Assembly (NCBI RefSeq): GCF_025353885.1 | Contig: NZ_JANXNX010000042.1 | Coordinates: 1-44,262 of the forward strand | Direction: 5' to 3' | From: Sphingomonas sp. | GTDB lineage: Bacteria; Pseudomonadota; Alphaproteobacteria; Sphingomonadales; Sphingomonadaceae | Length of the DNA: 44,262 nt | Shown here: positions 1 through 7,789 of the stretch, one piece after another | Layout: each line of letters begins with the position of its first letter | Numbering within the stretch: the stretch's first letter is position 1 | Program-made: the position numbers and the translations under genes | Notes under the pieces: model-generated | Seen by the model: only the letters and a program-made list of their open reading frames with translations | The model's database searches: none | Told to the model about the DNA's origin: nothing

Positions 1-119
1 TCCTCTCCCAAAGGCACTTCCTCGGGCATCCAGTGGATCTGCTGCTGGCGTTTCCAAAATTCATAGGCCCAGGGGTATTCGAAGGGCTTATACTGGTTGC
101 GGGCTTCGGTGAGGGACAT
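1..119 (-). CDS. nrdB: Ribonucleoside-diphosphate reductase beta subunit, N-terminal part only (runs off window)
   Basis: The minus strand from 119 encodes a protein beginning MSLTEARNQYKPFEYPWAYE, followed by FWKRQQQIHWMPEEVPLGED. This matches the N-terminus of alphaproteobacterial class Ia R2 subunits, which carry the diiron-tyrosyl radical cofactor used by NrdA to reduce ribonucleotides to deoxyribonucleotides. The metal ligands lie outside the window. The visible N-terminus enters the R2 core directly, so no ATP-cone precedes it. The ATG at 119 is preceded by an AAAGGC Shine-Dalgarno-like site. nrdA lies upstream on the same strand, but the two are separated by about 360 bp holding an oppositely oriented DUF2171 gene. 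Confidence 0.88.
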   Translation of the reverse strand, partial: MSLTEARNQYKPFEYPWAYEFWKRQQQIHWMPEEVPLGE

Positions 120-155
120 GGTTTATGCCTTTAACAGAATAGAAATTGAGCGGGG

Positions 156-175
156 GCCCGAATAGGGATTCGGGC
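156..175. other. Perfect 8-bp hairpin between nrdB and the DUF2171 gene
   Basis: GCCCGAAT (156-163) and ATTCGGGC (168-175) are exact inverted repeats around a 4-nt AGGG spacer, lying in the short interval between the divergent starts of nrdB and the DUF2171 gene. There is no T-tract on either side, so a terminator is unlikely. It could be an operator palindrome or a leader structure. The function is unassigned. Confidence 0.4.
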
Positions 176-209
176 GTTGTGAGAGAGGAACCAACCAAAG
201 GAAAAAACG

Positions 210-452
210 ATGGCCGATCTTTCGCAAATTCAGGAACATGCCGAAGTCATTGGTGCCGACGGCGTCCATGTCGGTACGGTCGATCACGTCCAGGGCGACC
301 GGATCAAGCTGACGAAAAAGGACAGCGGGCAGGGCAGCCATGAGGGACATCACCATTATATCTCGGGCGGACTGGTCGCGGGCGTCGAAGACGGCAAGGT
401 GCGGTTAAGCGCCAATGCCGACGTCGCCGTGACGTTCGAAGAAGAAGAGTAA
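210..452 (+). CDS. DUF2171 domain-containing small protein
   Basis: An 80-residue acidic soluble protein with the layout of DUF2171 (PRC-barrel-like) proteins. An N-terminal segment asks for 'V-x-G-x-D-G-x-x-V-G-T-V-D', followed by D-R-I-K-L-T-K and the histidine-rich GSHEGHHHYI stretch at about residues 45-54, then a Glu-rich tail. The molecular function of the family is not established; members are common in sphingomonads and are sometimes linked to stress conditions. The start at 210 has a good AAAGGA site 8-9 nt upstream. The gene sits head-on between nrdA and nrdB, so any transcript reading from nrdA into nrdB is antisense to it. There is no signal peptide or membrane segment. Confidence 0.8.
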   Translation: MADLSQIQEHAEVIGADGVHVGTVDHVQGDRIKLTKKDSGQGSHEGHHHYISGGLVAGVEDGKVRLSANADVAVTFEEEE

Positions 453-464
453 GCCAGACCGACG

Positions 465-497
465 GCCTCGCGTGTCTGGATTACTGGCACGCGAGGC
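465..497. terminator. Hairpin at the convergent end of the DUF2171 gene and nrdA
   Basis: GCCTCGCGTG (465-474) pairs perfectly with CACGCGAGGC (488-497) across a 13-nt loop. The stem lies just after the DUF2171 stop and overlaps the last codons of nrdA. Neither side has a strong T-tract, so it may stall or protect 3' ends rather than be a classic intrinsic terminator. Confidence 0.4.
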
Positions 498-2400
498 ACT
501 CGTCATAGTCCTTCTCCGCCAGTTCGATGACGGGCAGGAGCACGGTGTTGTCCGCCTCCACGCCACCCGCAAAGCCAGCGCGCTGGATCGATTTCGAGCG
601 CAGGTAATAGAGCGACTTCACGCCCAGCTCCCAGGCGCGGAAGTGGAGCATCAGCAGGTCCCACTTCTCGACATCGGCGGGGATAAACAGATTGAGCGAC
701 TGCGCCTGATCGATATACGGCGTGCGATCGGCCGCCAGTTCCAGCAACCAGCGCTGGTCGATCTCGAAGCTGGTCTTGTAGGTGTCCTTCTCGTCCTGAC
801 TGAGGAAGTCGAGATGCTGGACCGAACCGGCCTGCTCGAGGATCGAGTTCCAGACAGCGTCGCTGTTCTTGGATTTTTCCGACAGCAATTTTTCCAGATA
901 CGGATTGCGGATCGAAAAGCTGCCCGACAGTGTCTTGTGGGTGTAGATGTTGGCCGGGATCGGTTCGATGCAGGCGCTCGTCCCGCCGCAGATGATGCTG
1001 ATCGACGCGGTCGGCGCGATCGCCATCTTGCAACTGAACCGCTCCATTACGCCACGGTCGGCGGCATCGGGACAGGGGCCACGCTCGGTCGCGAGCAGCA
1101 TCGATGCCTCGTTGGCGGCGGTGCTGATGTGGCGAAAGATCTTCAGGTTCCATGATTTCGCCATCGCGCCCTCGAACGCCAGATTGCGCGCCTGCAGGAA
1201 ACTGTGGAAACCCATGACGCCAAGGCCAACCGAACGCTCCCGCCCCGCCGAATATTTCGCGCGCGCCATTTCGGGCGGGGCGCGGTCGATATAATCGGTC
1301 AGGACGTTGTCGAGGAACCGCATGACGTCTTCTATAAAGACGCGATCGTCCTTCCACTCGTCCCAGGTTTCCAGATTGAGCGACGACAGGCAGCACACCG
1401 CCGTCCGGTCGTTGCCGAGATGATCGCGCCCGGTCGGCAGCGTGATTTCCGAACAAAGGTTCGACGTGCTGACCTTCAGGCCCAGTTCGCGATGATGGCG
1501 CGGCATGGCGCAATTCACGGTGTCGGCAAACACGATATACGGCTCGCCGGTGGCCAGCCGCGTCTCGACCAGCTTCTGGAACAGGCCGCGCGCGTCGACG
1601 GTCGCGCGGACGCTGCCGTCCTTGGGCGACAGGAGGTTCCATTCCTGGCCAGCGCGGACCGCTTCCATAAAGGCATCGGTCAGCAGCACGCCATGATGAA
1701 GGTTCAGCGCCTTGCGGTTGAAATCGCCCGATGCCTTGCGGATTTCAAGGAACTCTTCGATCTCGGGATGCGAGACGTCGAGGTAACAGGCCGCCGACCC
1801 GCGACGCAGCGATCCTTGCGAAATGGCCAGAGTCAGCGAATCCATGACGCGGACGAACGGAATGATGCCACTAGTCTTGCCGTTCAGACCGACCGGCTCG
1901 CCGATCCCACGCACCGCGCCCCAATAGGTGCCGATGCCGCCGCCGCGCGACGCCAGCCAGACGTTCTCGTTCCAGGTCTCGACGATCCCTTCGAGGCTGT
2001 CGGGAACCGAGTTCAGATAGCAGGAGATCGGCAGGCCGCGCCCGGTGCCGCCGTTGGACAGCACGGGCGTCGAGGGCATGAACCACAGTTTCGAGATATA
2101 ATCGTACAGTCGCTGGGCGTGGGCGGCATCGTCGGCATAGGCCGAGGCGACACGGACAAAAAGGTCTTGATAAGATTCACCTGGCAGCAGGTAGCGATCG
2201 GTCAGTGTCTCCTTGCCGAAGTCTGTCAGCAGGGCGTCGCGCGAATGATCGACGTCGACCGGATAGGCCTGCGGCATGATCGTGTGCGAATCGGTTTCAG
2301 GCCGACCCGCTTCCGATTTCGATGCGGCAACGACGGCCTCCATCAGATCGACATTCATATCCCGCATCGCTCCATCACCATCCCGAAAATCCATCGCCAT
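481..2400 (-). CDS. nrdA: Ribonucleoside-diphosphate reductase alpha subunit (class Ia/I), without ATP-cone
   Basis: A 639-aa catalytic R1 subunit that reduces NDPs to dNDPs in the cytoplasm together with NrdB. Visible family motifs are SNLCSEITLP (thiyl-radical Cys with the following Glu), AVCCLSSLNLE (the second active-site Cys), SLYYLRSKSIQ (the Tyr-Tyr pair of the radical transfer path) and a C-terminal DECLACQ with the redox-shuttle cysteines. The N-terminal ~90 residues do not contain the usual ATP-cone; the protein goes from a short variable tail directly into the R1 core, as in other short (~620-650 aa) alphaproteobacterial forms. Overall-activity control by dATP through this subunit is therefore unlikely. 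The start at 2400 is preceded by GGGGGCG, and ATG codons follow closely at residues 3 and 12, so the exact start could shift slightly. Two NrdR-like boxes lie about 150-195 bp upstream. Confidence 0.95.
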   Translation of the reverse strand: MAMDFRDGDGAMRDMNVDLMEAVVAASKSEAGRPETDSHTIMPQAYPVDVDHSRDALLTDFGKETLTDRYLLPGESYQDLFVRVASAYADDAAHAQRLYDYISKLWFMPSTPVLSNGGTGRGLPISCYLNSVPDSLEGIVETWNENVWLASRGGGIGTYWGAVRGIGEPVGLNGKTSGIIPFVRVMDSLTLAISQGSLRRGSAACYLDVSHPEIEEFLEIRKASGDFNRKALNLHHGVLLTDAFMEAVRAGQEWNLLSPKDGSVRATVDARGLFQKLVETRLATGEPYIVFADTVNCAMPRHHRELGLKVSTSNLCSEITLPTGRDHLGNDRTAVCCLSSLNLETWDEWKDDRVFIEDVMRFLDNVLTDYIDRAPPEMARAKYSAGRERSVGLGVMGFHSFLQARNLAFEGAMAKSWNLKIFRHISTAANEASMLLATERGPCPDAADRGVMERFSCKMAIAPTASISIICGGTSACIEPIPANIYTHKTLSGSFSIRNPYLEKLLSEKSKNSDAVWNSILEQAGSVQHLDFLSQDEKDTYKTSFEIDQRWLLELAADRTPYIDQAQSLNLFIPADVEKWDLLMLHFRAWELGVKSLYYLRSKSIQRAGFAGGVEADNTVLLPVIELAEKDYDECLACQ

Positions 2401-2784
2401 CGCCCCCAGTTGTTCCGTATTCGTTCGACTCGGAGGCGAACCTCCTTTTTAACACATCGCTGACGCCAGCGGGCATATCATTTCACGCAAAATGCGCTTT
2501 CCAGACAGACGCAGACCATCGGCCGCCAAAATGGCGTTGATCACCGTGACACTATCCATAGTATTACCCCCGGCCGAAGCCGCTCCATATAGTGCCTCAT
2601 CTGGAAATCTATGCAAGTCGGTAAATGGGTTGTTCACCACTCGGTTCGTCGCAATTTAGATTCGGCTGGGCGACGGGAAGGGCGATGCACATAAGCCGGG
2701 CGGGCGGCGTGGACGTGGCCTTGCTCCCGCGCTATCCGGGCCAAAAGGGCGCGCACCCAATTTGTCCGGCCAGAGGGCTCTTAC
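2401..2784. other. Intergenic region between divergent nrdA and fumarase genes
   Basis: This 384-bp interval between two divergent genes holds no convincing ORF. It must contain the promoters of both. The NrdR-like boxes occupy its middle, and the fumarase ribosome-binding site (AGAGGG) lies at its right end. A 63-codon minus-strand ORF across it overlaps the boxes and was not accepted. Confidence 0.6.
2549..2595 (-). promoter_or_regulatory. Tandem NrdR-box-like palindromes upstream of nrdA
   Basis: ACACTATCCATAGTAT (2549-2564) is an imperfect palindrome agreeing with about 12 of 16 positions of the NrdR box consensus (ACACWATATNTWGTGT as I remember it). CCGCTCCATATAGTGC (2580-2595) agrees with about 10 of 16. 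Their starts are 31 bp apart, three helical turns, which is the spacing typical of paired NrdR boxes in front of RNR genes. They lie 150-195 bp before the nrdA start. Inference: NrdR (not in the window) represses nrdA here. Confidence 0.6.
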
Positions 2785-4308
2785 ATGATCACCATCCGCG
2801 AATCCGATATCATCGAAAGCGTCGCCGACGCGCTGCAATATATCAGCTATTTTCACCCGATGGACTATATCCGGGCGCTGGGTGTTGCTTATGAGGCCGA
2901 ACAGGGCCCCGCCGCCAAGGACGCCATCGCGCAGATCCTGACCAACAGCCGCATGTGTGCCGAGGGTCACCGCCCGATCTGTCAGGACACCGGCATCGTC
3001 ACGGTCTTTGTCAAATGGGGGCAGGAATGTCGGCTCGAGTCCGCGCGGTCGCTGCAGGAGATCGTCGATGAGGGCGTCCGCCGCGCCTATCTGTTCCCCG
3101 AAAACAAGCTGCGCGCATCGATCGTCGCTGACCCCGCCTTCACGCGCGCGAACACCAAGGACAACACGCCCTCGGTCCTGAACGTCGAGATGGTGCCCGG
3201 CCATCACGTCGAAATCACCGTCGCGGCCAAGGGTGGCGGCAGCGAGAACAAGAGCAAGTTCGCCATGCTGAACCCCAGCGATTCCGTCGTCGACTGGGTG
3301 CTGGAGCAAATCCCGAAGATGGGCGCTGGCTGGTGCCCGCCGGGGATGCTCGGCATCGGGATCGGTGGCACTGCGGAAAAGGCGATGACGCTCGCCAAGG
3401 AATCGCTGATGGGCGATATCGACATGGCGCAGCTGAAACAGCGCGGCGCGCAGACCGATACCGAGCGGCTGCGGATCGAGATTTTCGATAAGGTTAACGC
3501 GTTGGGCATCGGCGCGCAGGGGCTTGGTGGCCTTGCAACGATCCTCGATGTGAAGATCGAAAGCTGGCCCACGCACGCTGCGTCCAAACCGGTTGCGATG
3601 ATTCCGAACTGCGCCGCCACGCGCCACGCGCATTTCCATCTCGACGGTTCGGGACCGGCGTTTCTGGAACCACCAAAGCTCAGCGACTGGCCCGATGTCG
3701 ACTGGAAGCCCGACAAGGCATCGAAACGCGTCAATCTCGACACGCTGACGCGCGAGGAGGTTGCTGGCTGGCAACCGGGCGACCGGCTGTTGCTGAACGG
3801 CAAGATGCTGACCGGACGCGATGCGGCGCACAAGCGTATCCAGGACATGCTTGCCAAGGGTGAGCCTTTGCCCGTCAGTTTTGCCGGTCGCGTGATTTAT
3901 TATGTCGGGCCGGTCGATCCGATCGCGGGCGAAGTGGTGGGACCGGCTGGTCCCACGACTGCGACGCGCATGGACAAGTTTACCGAAATGATGCTGGCGG
4001 AGACCGGGCTGATCGCGATGGTCGGCAAGGCCGAACGTGGCCCCACCGGCATCGCCGCGATCAGGAAGCACAAGGCCGCCTATCTGATGGCGGTCGGTGG
4101 GGCGGCCTACCTCGTTGCGCGGGCGATCAAGGCATCGACCGTCGTCGGGTTCGCCGACCTGGGCATGGAGGCGATCTATGAGTTCACGGTCGAGGACATG
4201 CCGGTGACGGTTGCGGTCGATGCCACCGGGGAAAGCGTCCACCAGACCGCGCCGCTGATCTGGCAGAAGAAGATTGCCGAGGAGCGATTGCTGGCCGAAA
4301 GCATTTGA
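2785..4308 (+). CDS. Fumarate hydratase, class I (iron-sulfur, homodimeric type)
   Basis: A 507-aa class I fumarase that interconverts fumarate and L-malate in the TCA cycle, with a [4Fe-4S] cluster acting as Lewis acid. Three cysteines fit the cluster ligands: C66 in RPICQDTG, C184 in AGWCPPGMLG and C276 in PNCAATRHAHFH. Their spacing resembles Cys105/224/318 of the E. coli FumA/FumB type. The C-terminal part carries the fumarase beta-domain (GRVIYYVGPVDP, TATRMDKFTEMM, GKAERGPTG). There is no signal peptide. The start at 2785 has AGAGGG about 8 nt upstream. An MBL-fold gene follows 43 bp downstream on the same strand. Class I fumarases are oxygen-sensitive, and many alphaproteobacteria also have a class II enzyme; none is seen here. 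Confidence 0.95.
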   Translation: MITIRESDIIESVADALQYISYFHPMDYIRALGVAYEAEQGPAAKDAIAQILTNSRMCAEGHRPICQDTGIVTVFVKWGQECRLESARSLQEIVDEGVRRAYLFPENKLRASIVADPAFTRANTKDNTPSVLNVEMVPGHHVEITVAAKGGGSENKSKFAMLNPSDSVVDWVLEQIPKMGAGWCPPGMLGIGIGGTAEKAMTLAKESLMGDIDMAQLKQRGAQTDTERLRIEIFDKVNALGIGAQGLGGLATILDVKIESWPTHAASKPVAMIPNCAATRHAHFHLDGSGPAFLEPPKLSDWPDVDWKPDKASKRVNLDTLTREEVAGWQPGDRLLLNGKMLTGRDAAHKRIQDMLAKGEPLPVSFAGRVIYYVGPVDPIAGEVVGPAGPTTATRMDKFTEMMLAETGLIAMVGKAERGPTGIAAIRKHKAAYLMAVGGAAYLVARAIKASTVVGFADLGMEAIYEFTVEDMPVTVAVDATGESVHQTAPLIWQKKIAEERLLAESI

Positions 4309-4351
4309 CCAGCAATCCGATATCCGTACAGCGCCCGCGACCAAAGGCAGA

Positions 4352-5536
4352 ATGAGACCCATGCGGCGCGCGATCGGACTGGCAGGACGGATAATGTTGT
4401 GGACGGTCGTGGTGCTTTGCGTCGCGATTGTCGTCCTGCCGCGCTTTCTGGATCGCATCTATTATACAGGGCCGGCATCGGCCCATTTCGATACCGCACG
4501 ATTTTTCAATCCGGACGGCGAGGACACGATCGCGATGCCCGCCGGGGGCAGCCGCACCAATTTCTTTGTCCGTTACTTTTTCCAGCAGGACGGTCGTCCC
4601 GCGTGGCCGACCAACGTCCCGATCACGCCGGGTAAACCTGCTGCCCGGGTCGCCGGGGAACGGATGGTCATCACCTGGATCGGCCATGCCACGATGCTGG
4701 TGCAGACCCAGGGACTGAACATCCTGACCGATCCCATCTGGGAGAATACGGCTGGCCCCTTTGGCGCGGGTCCAAAACGGGTCATGGACCCCGGCGTCCG
4801 CTTCGAGGATTTGCCAAAGATCGACCTCGTCCTGATCAGCCATGATCACTACGACCATATGAGCCTGCCGACGCTCCAGCGGCTCTGGGACCGCGACAAG
4901 CCACTGATCGTCACCAGCCTTGGTAATGATACGGTTATGTCCGGGGTAACGTCGGTGGCGCGCGACTGGGGTGGCCGGGTGAACGTGCGTCCGGGCATCG
5001 ATGTAATCGTGACGCGCAATCACCATTGGGGAACGCGCTTCATGGTCGATCGCAACCGCGCCTTGTGGTCGAGCTTCGTCGTGACCCTGCCGGGTGGCAA
5101 TTTGTTCTTTGCCGGCGACACGGGCTTTGGCGACGGCAAATGGCCGATGGAGGCCAGGGGCTATGGCCCGATCCGGCTGGCCTTGCTTCCCATCGGGGCG
5201 TTTCGCTTCGTCCCTGGACAGATGGGCATTGCCAGCCATGTCGGGCCGATCGATGCCGCCGAAGTGTTTGCGCGGCTGGGCGCATCGCGCGCGATGGCGA
5301 TTCACTGGGGGACGTTCCGCCTCAGCTATGAGGCTCGCGACACACCGCCCCGTTTGCTCGATGCGGTGATGAAATGCCGGACCGACATCGGCGGTGGCCG
5401 GGCATTCGTCGCGGTTCGGGCGGGTGCGCCAACCGAGGTAGGACCGTTGCTGGCCGATCCCCCCCCGACCGCGCCGGTCTCACGCGATCAAGTGGTTCGT
5501 TGTCTCGATACGCCGCAGGTGCGCGCACTGCGCTGA
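4352..5536 (+). CDS. MBL-fold metallo-hydrolase with N-terminal membrane anchor (NAPE-PLD/UlaG-like)
   Basis: A 394-aa protein with one N-terminal hydrophobic segment (about residues 10-30) and a metallo-beta-lactamase domain. SHDHYDH gives metal ligands H164, H166, D168 and H169. A further His pair lies in TRNHHWGTR, an Asp (D255) in FFAGDTGFGDG, and a late His in AIHWGTFR. The GHATMLVQ strand and the HWGT ending resemble the family that includes N-acylphosphatidylethanolamine phospholipase D and UlaG-like hydrolases. The substrate is unknown; a phospholipid or other envelope phosphoester is possible given the anchor. The start at 4352 is chosen because AAAGGC stands just upstream; upstream in-frame starts fall inside the fumarase gene. 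It is probably cotranscribed with the fumarase gene and ends 15 bp from the convergent amidase gene. Confidence 0.85.
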   Translation: MRPMRRAIGLAGRIMLWTVVVLCVAIVVLPRFLDRIYYTGPASAHFDTARFFNPDGEDTIAMPAGGSRTNFFVRYFFQQDGRPAWPTNVPITPGKPAARVAGERMVITWIGHATMLVQTQGLNILTDPIWENTAGPFGAGPKRVMDPGVRFEDLPKIDLVLISHDHYDHMSLPTLQRLWDRDKPLIVTSLGNDTVMSGVTSVARDWGGRVNVRPGIDVIVTRNHHWGTRFMVDRNRALWSSFVVTLPGGNLFFAGDTGFGDGKWPMEARGYGPIRLALLPIGAFRFVPGQMGIASHVGPIDAAEVFARLGASRAMAIHWGTFRLSYEARDTPPRLLDAVMKCRTDIGGGRAFVAVRAGAPTEVGPLLADPPPTAPVSRDQVVRCLDTPQVRALR

Positions 5537-5541
5537 GGCGT

Positions 5542-5565
5542 TACAGGCTGGTCAGCGCGCCAGCC
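5542..5565. terminator. Hairpin between the convergent MBL-hydrolase and amidase genes
   Basis: CAGGCTGG (5542-5549) pairs exactly with CCAGCCTG (5558-5565), overlapping the amidase stop region. The position between convergent genes suggests a shared transcription end, but there is no T-run. Confidence 0.4.
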
Positions 5566-6436
5566 TGCGCGCAAACTGGATATCGACGGCGCGACGCACC
5601 GCCCCCGCAATCGCCGCAAGTCCCATTGGCGACGTCAGCCGCGCGACGTCGATGGGGTTGGTGACATAGCCAACCTCGAACAGGACCGCCGGTGTGTCGG
5701 GTGCCTTCAGCACGGCAAAGCCCGCCATCCGGTGAAATTCGCCCCGGAATGGCACCGCACCCGTCGCCTCGCGCCGCAGGATGTCGGCAAAGCGCGACGA
5801 ATCGTTCATCGTTTCGCGCTGGGCCAGGTCGATCAGGATTGATGACACGTCCGATGCCTGTCCCGACAGGTTGACGCCGTTGATAATGTCGGCCTTGTTT
5901 TCGCGCGTAGCCAGGCGCGCCGCCGTGGTGTCGGACGCCACTTCGGACAAGGTATAGATGGTCGCGCCGGTGGCCCCGGTCATCGGCGCGCTGTCGGCAT
6001 GGATCGATATAAACAGGTCGGCCTTCAGCGCCCGGGCGATCTGGGCACGTTCCTGAAGGATCAGGAAGCGGTCGTCGTCGCGCGTCAGGGCAACCCGGAC
6101 GCGCCCGCCGCGGACCAGTTCATCGCGGATGGCGCGCGCAACCGCCAGGGTCAGGTCCTTTTCCCGGGTGGCATCGGTTGGCGAGACCGCTCCCGGATCA
6201 TGCCCGCCATGGCCCGCGTCGATCACCACCAGCGGACGGTCGCCACGACCCAGCACGACGGGGCGCGGCGGTCCTGCTTCGGGAGGGTCGAGGGGGATGG
6301 TCACACTGTAACGGCTGCGCGGAGGTCGGGCGTTGCGCGCGATCGGAACTTCATAGGGCCGCGCCGCCGCGCCACCGGTCACCGGCGCCGACAGGCCAAC
6401 CAGGGCCGCAATGATTGTCGCAACAGGCACTGGCAC
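5552..6436 (-). CDS. N-acetylmuramoyl-L-alanine amidase, periplasmic (Amidase_3 family)
   Basis: A 294-aa cell-wall amidase that cleaves the amide bond between N-acetylmuramic acid and the stem peptide L-alanine. A hydrophobic N-terminus (about 1-23) looks like a Sec signal peptide. Zinc ligands fit H76 (VIDAGHGGHDPG), E92 (TREKDLT) and H146 (FISIHADSA). The catalytic Glu is E254 in VLFEVGYVTN. There is no AMIN domain; a proline-rich linker (about 30-60) precedes the catalytic domain, so targeting differs from E. coli AmiC. Translation most likely starts at GTG 6436, with AAGG a few bases upstream. A similar amidase lies next to rne in many alphaproteobacteria; here one gene (glycosidase-like) intervenes. 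Confidence 0.92.
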   Translation of the reverse strand: MPVPVATIIAALVGLSAPVTGGAAARPYEVPIARNARPPRSRYSVTIPLDPPEAGPPRPVVLGRGDRPLVVIDAGHGGHDPGAVSPTDATREKDLTLAVARAIRDELVRGGRVRVALTRDDDRFLILQERAQIARALKADLFISIHADSAPMTGATGATIYTLSEVASDTTAARLATRENKADIINGVNLSGQASDVSSILIDLAQRETMNDSSRFADILRREATGAVPFRGEFHRMAGFAVLKAPDTPAVLFEVGYVTNPIDVARLTSPMGLAAIAGAVRRAVDIQFARRLAR

Positions 6437-6482
6437 TTCATGCCTTTTGGTCCGCGCGGGGTCCAGTGGTCATCGGCACCGG

Positions 6483-7367
6483 TCAGGGGCGCAGGATCCT
6501 GGCAATCGCCAGCGCGGCCTTTTTGGGTCGATAGTGCAGGTCGAACAGCCCGTAATGGTTGCCCAGGGCGGGATGGGCCGGATCACGGTCGGGATAGAAA
6601 TCGGACAGCTGATAAACGAACACCCGGCGAATGCCCGCCGCGACGGCGGCCCGGCACCCTGCGATCAGGAGTGCCGCCTGCCGCTCCTCGTTCATTTCTG
6701 ATGTGCTGTAGCCGAACTCGGTAAACTGGATGGGCTTGGTGGGGCTGGACGATTGCGCCACCCGGGCCTTCATGCGGGCGATCCGCGGTTCGAGTAACTC
6801 CCCATTGGGCGGGTAAGGATGGAAATTGAAGAAATCGGAAGCACTGTCCTGAAAGGCCAGGTCGGTGAAGGCTATGACCGGGAGATGGTGAAGCGGCGCG
6901 CTGGCGCGCACGGCGGCATACAGGTCCGACTGGAAGGCAACGGCAGCGGGCGAGCCGCTTAGTCCCTTGTACGGGAACGGGAAATTGTTGACTTCGTTCG
7001 GTCCCTCGATCGCTGCCAGGATACCGGGCCATTTGCGCTCGATGGCTTCGAGGGCAATGATCAGCGCCTTGATCGGACGACGCCCGCCAACCACTGCGGT
7101 CAGCCTGACGGTGCCTTGCATCGCGGGGACCAGGGTGGCGAGGATGGACGGCGGCAATACCGAGTCCCGGATGTGCCGCAAGCCAGTCAGCCGCAAGGCT
7201 TCGGCCACCTTCGCCGGTGGCTGTCCCTGGCCCATATGGGTATTCACGCCGAGCGTATCGGCATTAAGCGGCAGCGTTCCACTCGCTCGCGCTTCGCGAC
7301 ATAGCACCGAGGCCAACAGAGGTAAGGCGAGCAAGCCGGTGATCGACTCTCGACGGTTGATTCTCAT
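6483..7367 (-). CDS. Exported glycoside-hydrolase-like TIM-barrel protein
   Basis: A 294-aa protein with an N-terminal export signal that includes a twin-arginine-like NRRESITGLLALP segment. The rest looks like a small clan GH-A (beta/alpha)8 barrel. N124-E125 in EGPNEVNNF is the usual Asn-Glu acid/base pair at the end of strand 4, E217 in QFTEFGYS fits the strand-7 nucleophile, and FNFHPYP precedes it. These features suggest a retaining beta-glycosidase acting on an envelope or extracellular polysaccharide. No precise GH family can be assigned by eye (GH39-like is one option). It lies 46 bp upstream of the amidase gene on the same strand, so both may serve wall or capsule turnover. It is divergent from rne. 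Confidence 0.7.
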   Translation of the reverse strand: MRINRRESITGLLALPLLASVLCREARASGTLPLNADTLGVNTHMGQGQPPAKVAEALRLTGLRHIRDSVLPPSILATLVPAMQGTVRLTAVVGGRRPIKALIIALEAIERKWPGILAAIEGPNEVNNFPFPYKGLSGSPAAVAFQSDLYAAVRASAPLHHLPVIAFTDLAFQDSASDFFNFHPYPPNGELLEPRIARMKARVAQSSSPTKPIQFTEFGYSTSEMNEERQAALLIAGCRAAVAAGIRRVFVYQLSDFYPDRDPAHPALGNHYGLFDLHYRPKKAALAIARILRP

Positions 7368-7789
7368 AACGCCTCACCAAAGTGATCTGAAAACTATCGA
7401 GTTTAAAATAAACGATATTGCTGTGACGTCCGCGTTACACCGAACGCCACCTCGTTCGCTAAGCGAAATGACGCTATCCGCCGGCCTGGCTTGCTCCCTT
7501 ATAACAGGACTGCTACGACCTGTCGCACAACGGTTCGGGGGAACCCGTCCGAACTGTTATTACAGACCGCGTATGCCGATTCTCGGCCCGGTCACTCAGG
7601 TTGAAGCTCGCATGATGCATGGTTTTCCGCATGACCGCACCGCTTTTGAAGGCGCAGCGGCTTGCCGGATCGTGAACCCGGCGCACGTCGCCCGGCATGC
7701 AAAGCGAGCAGAGGCAATTTCCATTCCATCCAGCCGGACGGGCGAGGTGCGCGGGTTCGCAGCTTCGCTACCGTCCCGGAGACATTTAA
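7368..7789. other. Long leader/intergenic region upstream of rne
   Basis: This 422-bp interval separates the divergent glycosidase-like and rne genes. I see no protein gene. At about 7541-7563, ACGGTTCGG and CCGAACTGT form a 9-bp stem (one G-U pair) closing a loop with GGGAACCC, so the rne mRNA probably has a long structured 5' UTR. In other bacteria the rne 5' UTR mediates feedback by RNase E; whether that holds here cannot be seen. The rne ribosome-binding site (CGGAGA) is just before 7790. Confidence 0.5.

Noticed and set aside
187-212. GGAAC before the DUF2171 gene as an EcfG-type stress promoter
   Set aside because: The required downstream CGTT element is not present at the right spacing before the start codon.
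1204-2463. Plus-strand ORF of about 420 codons antisense to nrdA
   Set aside because: The nrdA frame is clear by motifs; the antisense frame is rich in Arg/Gln and lacks any family features.
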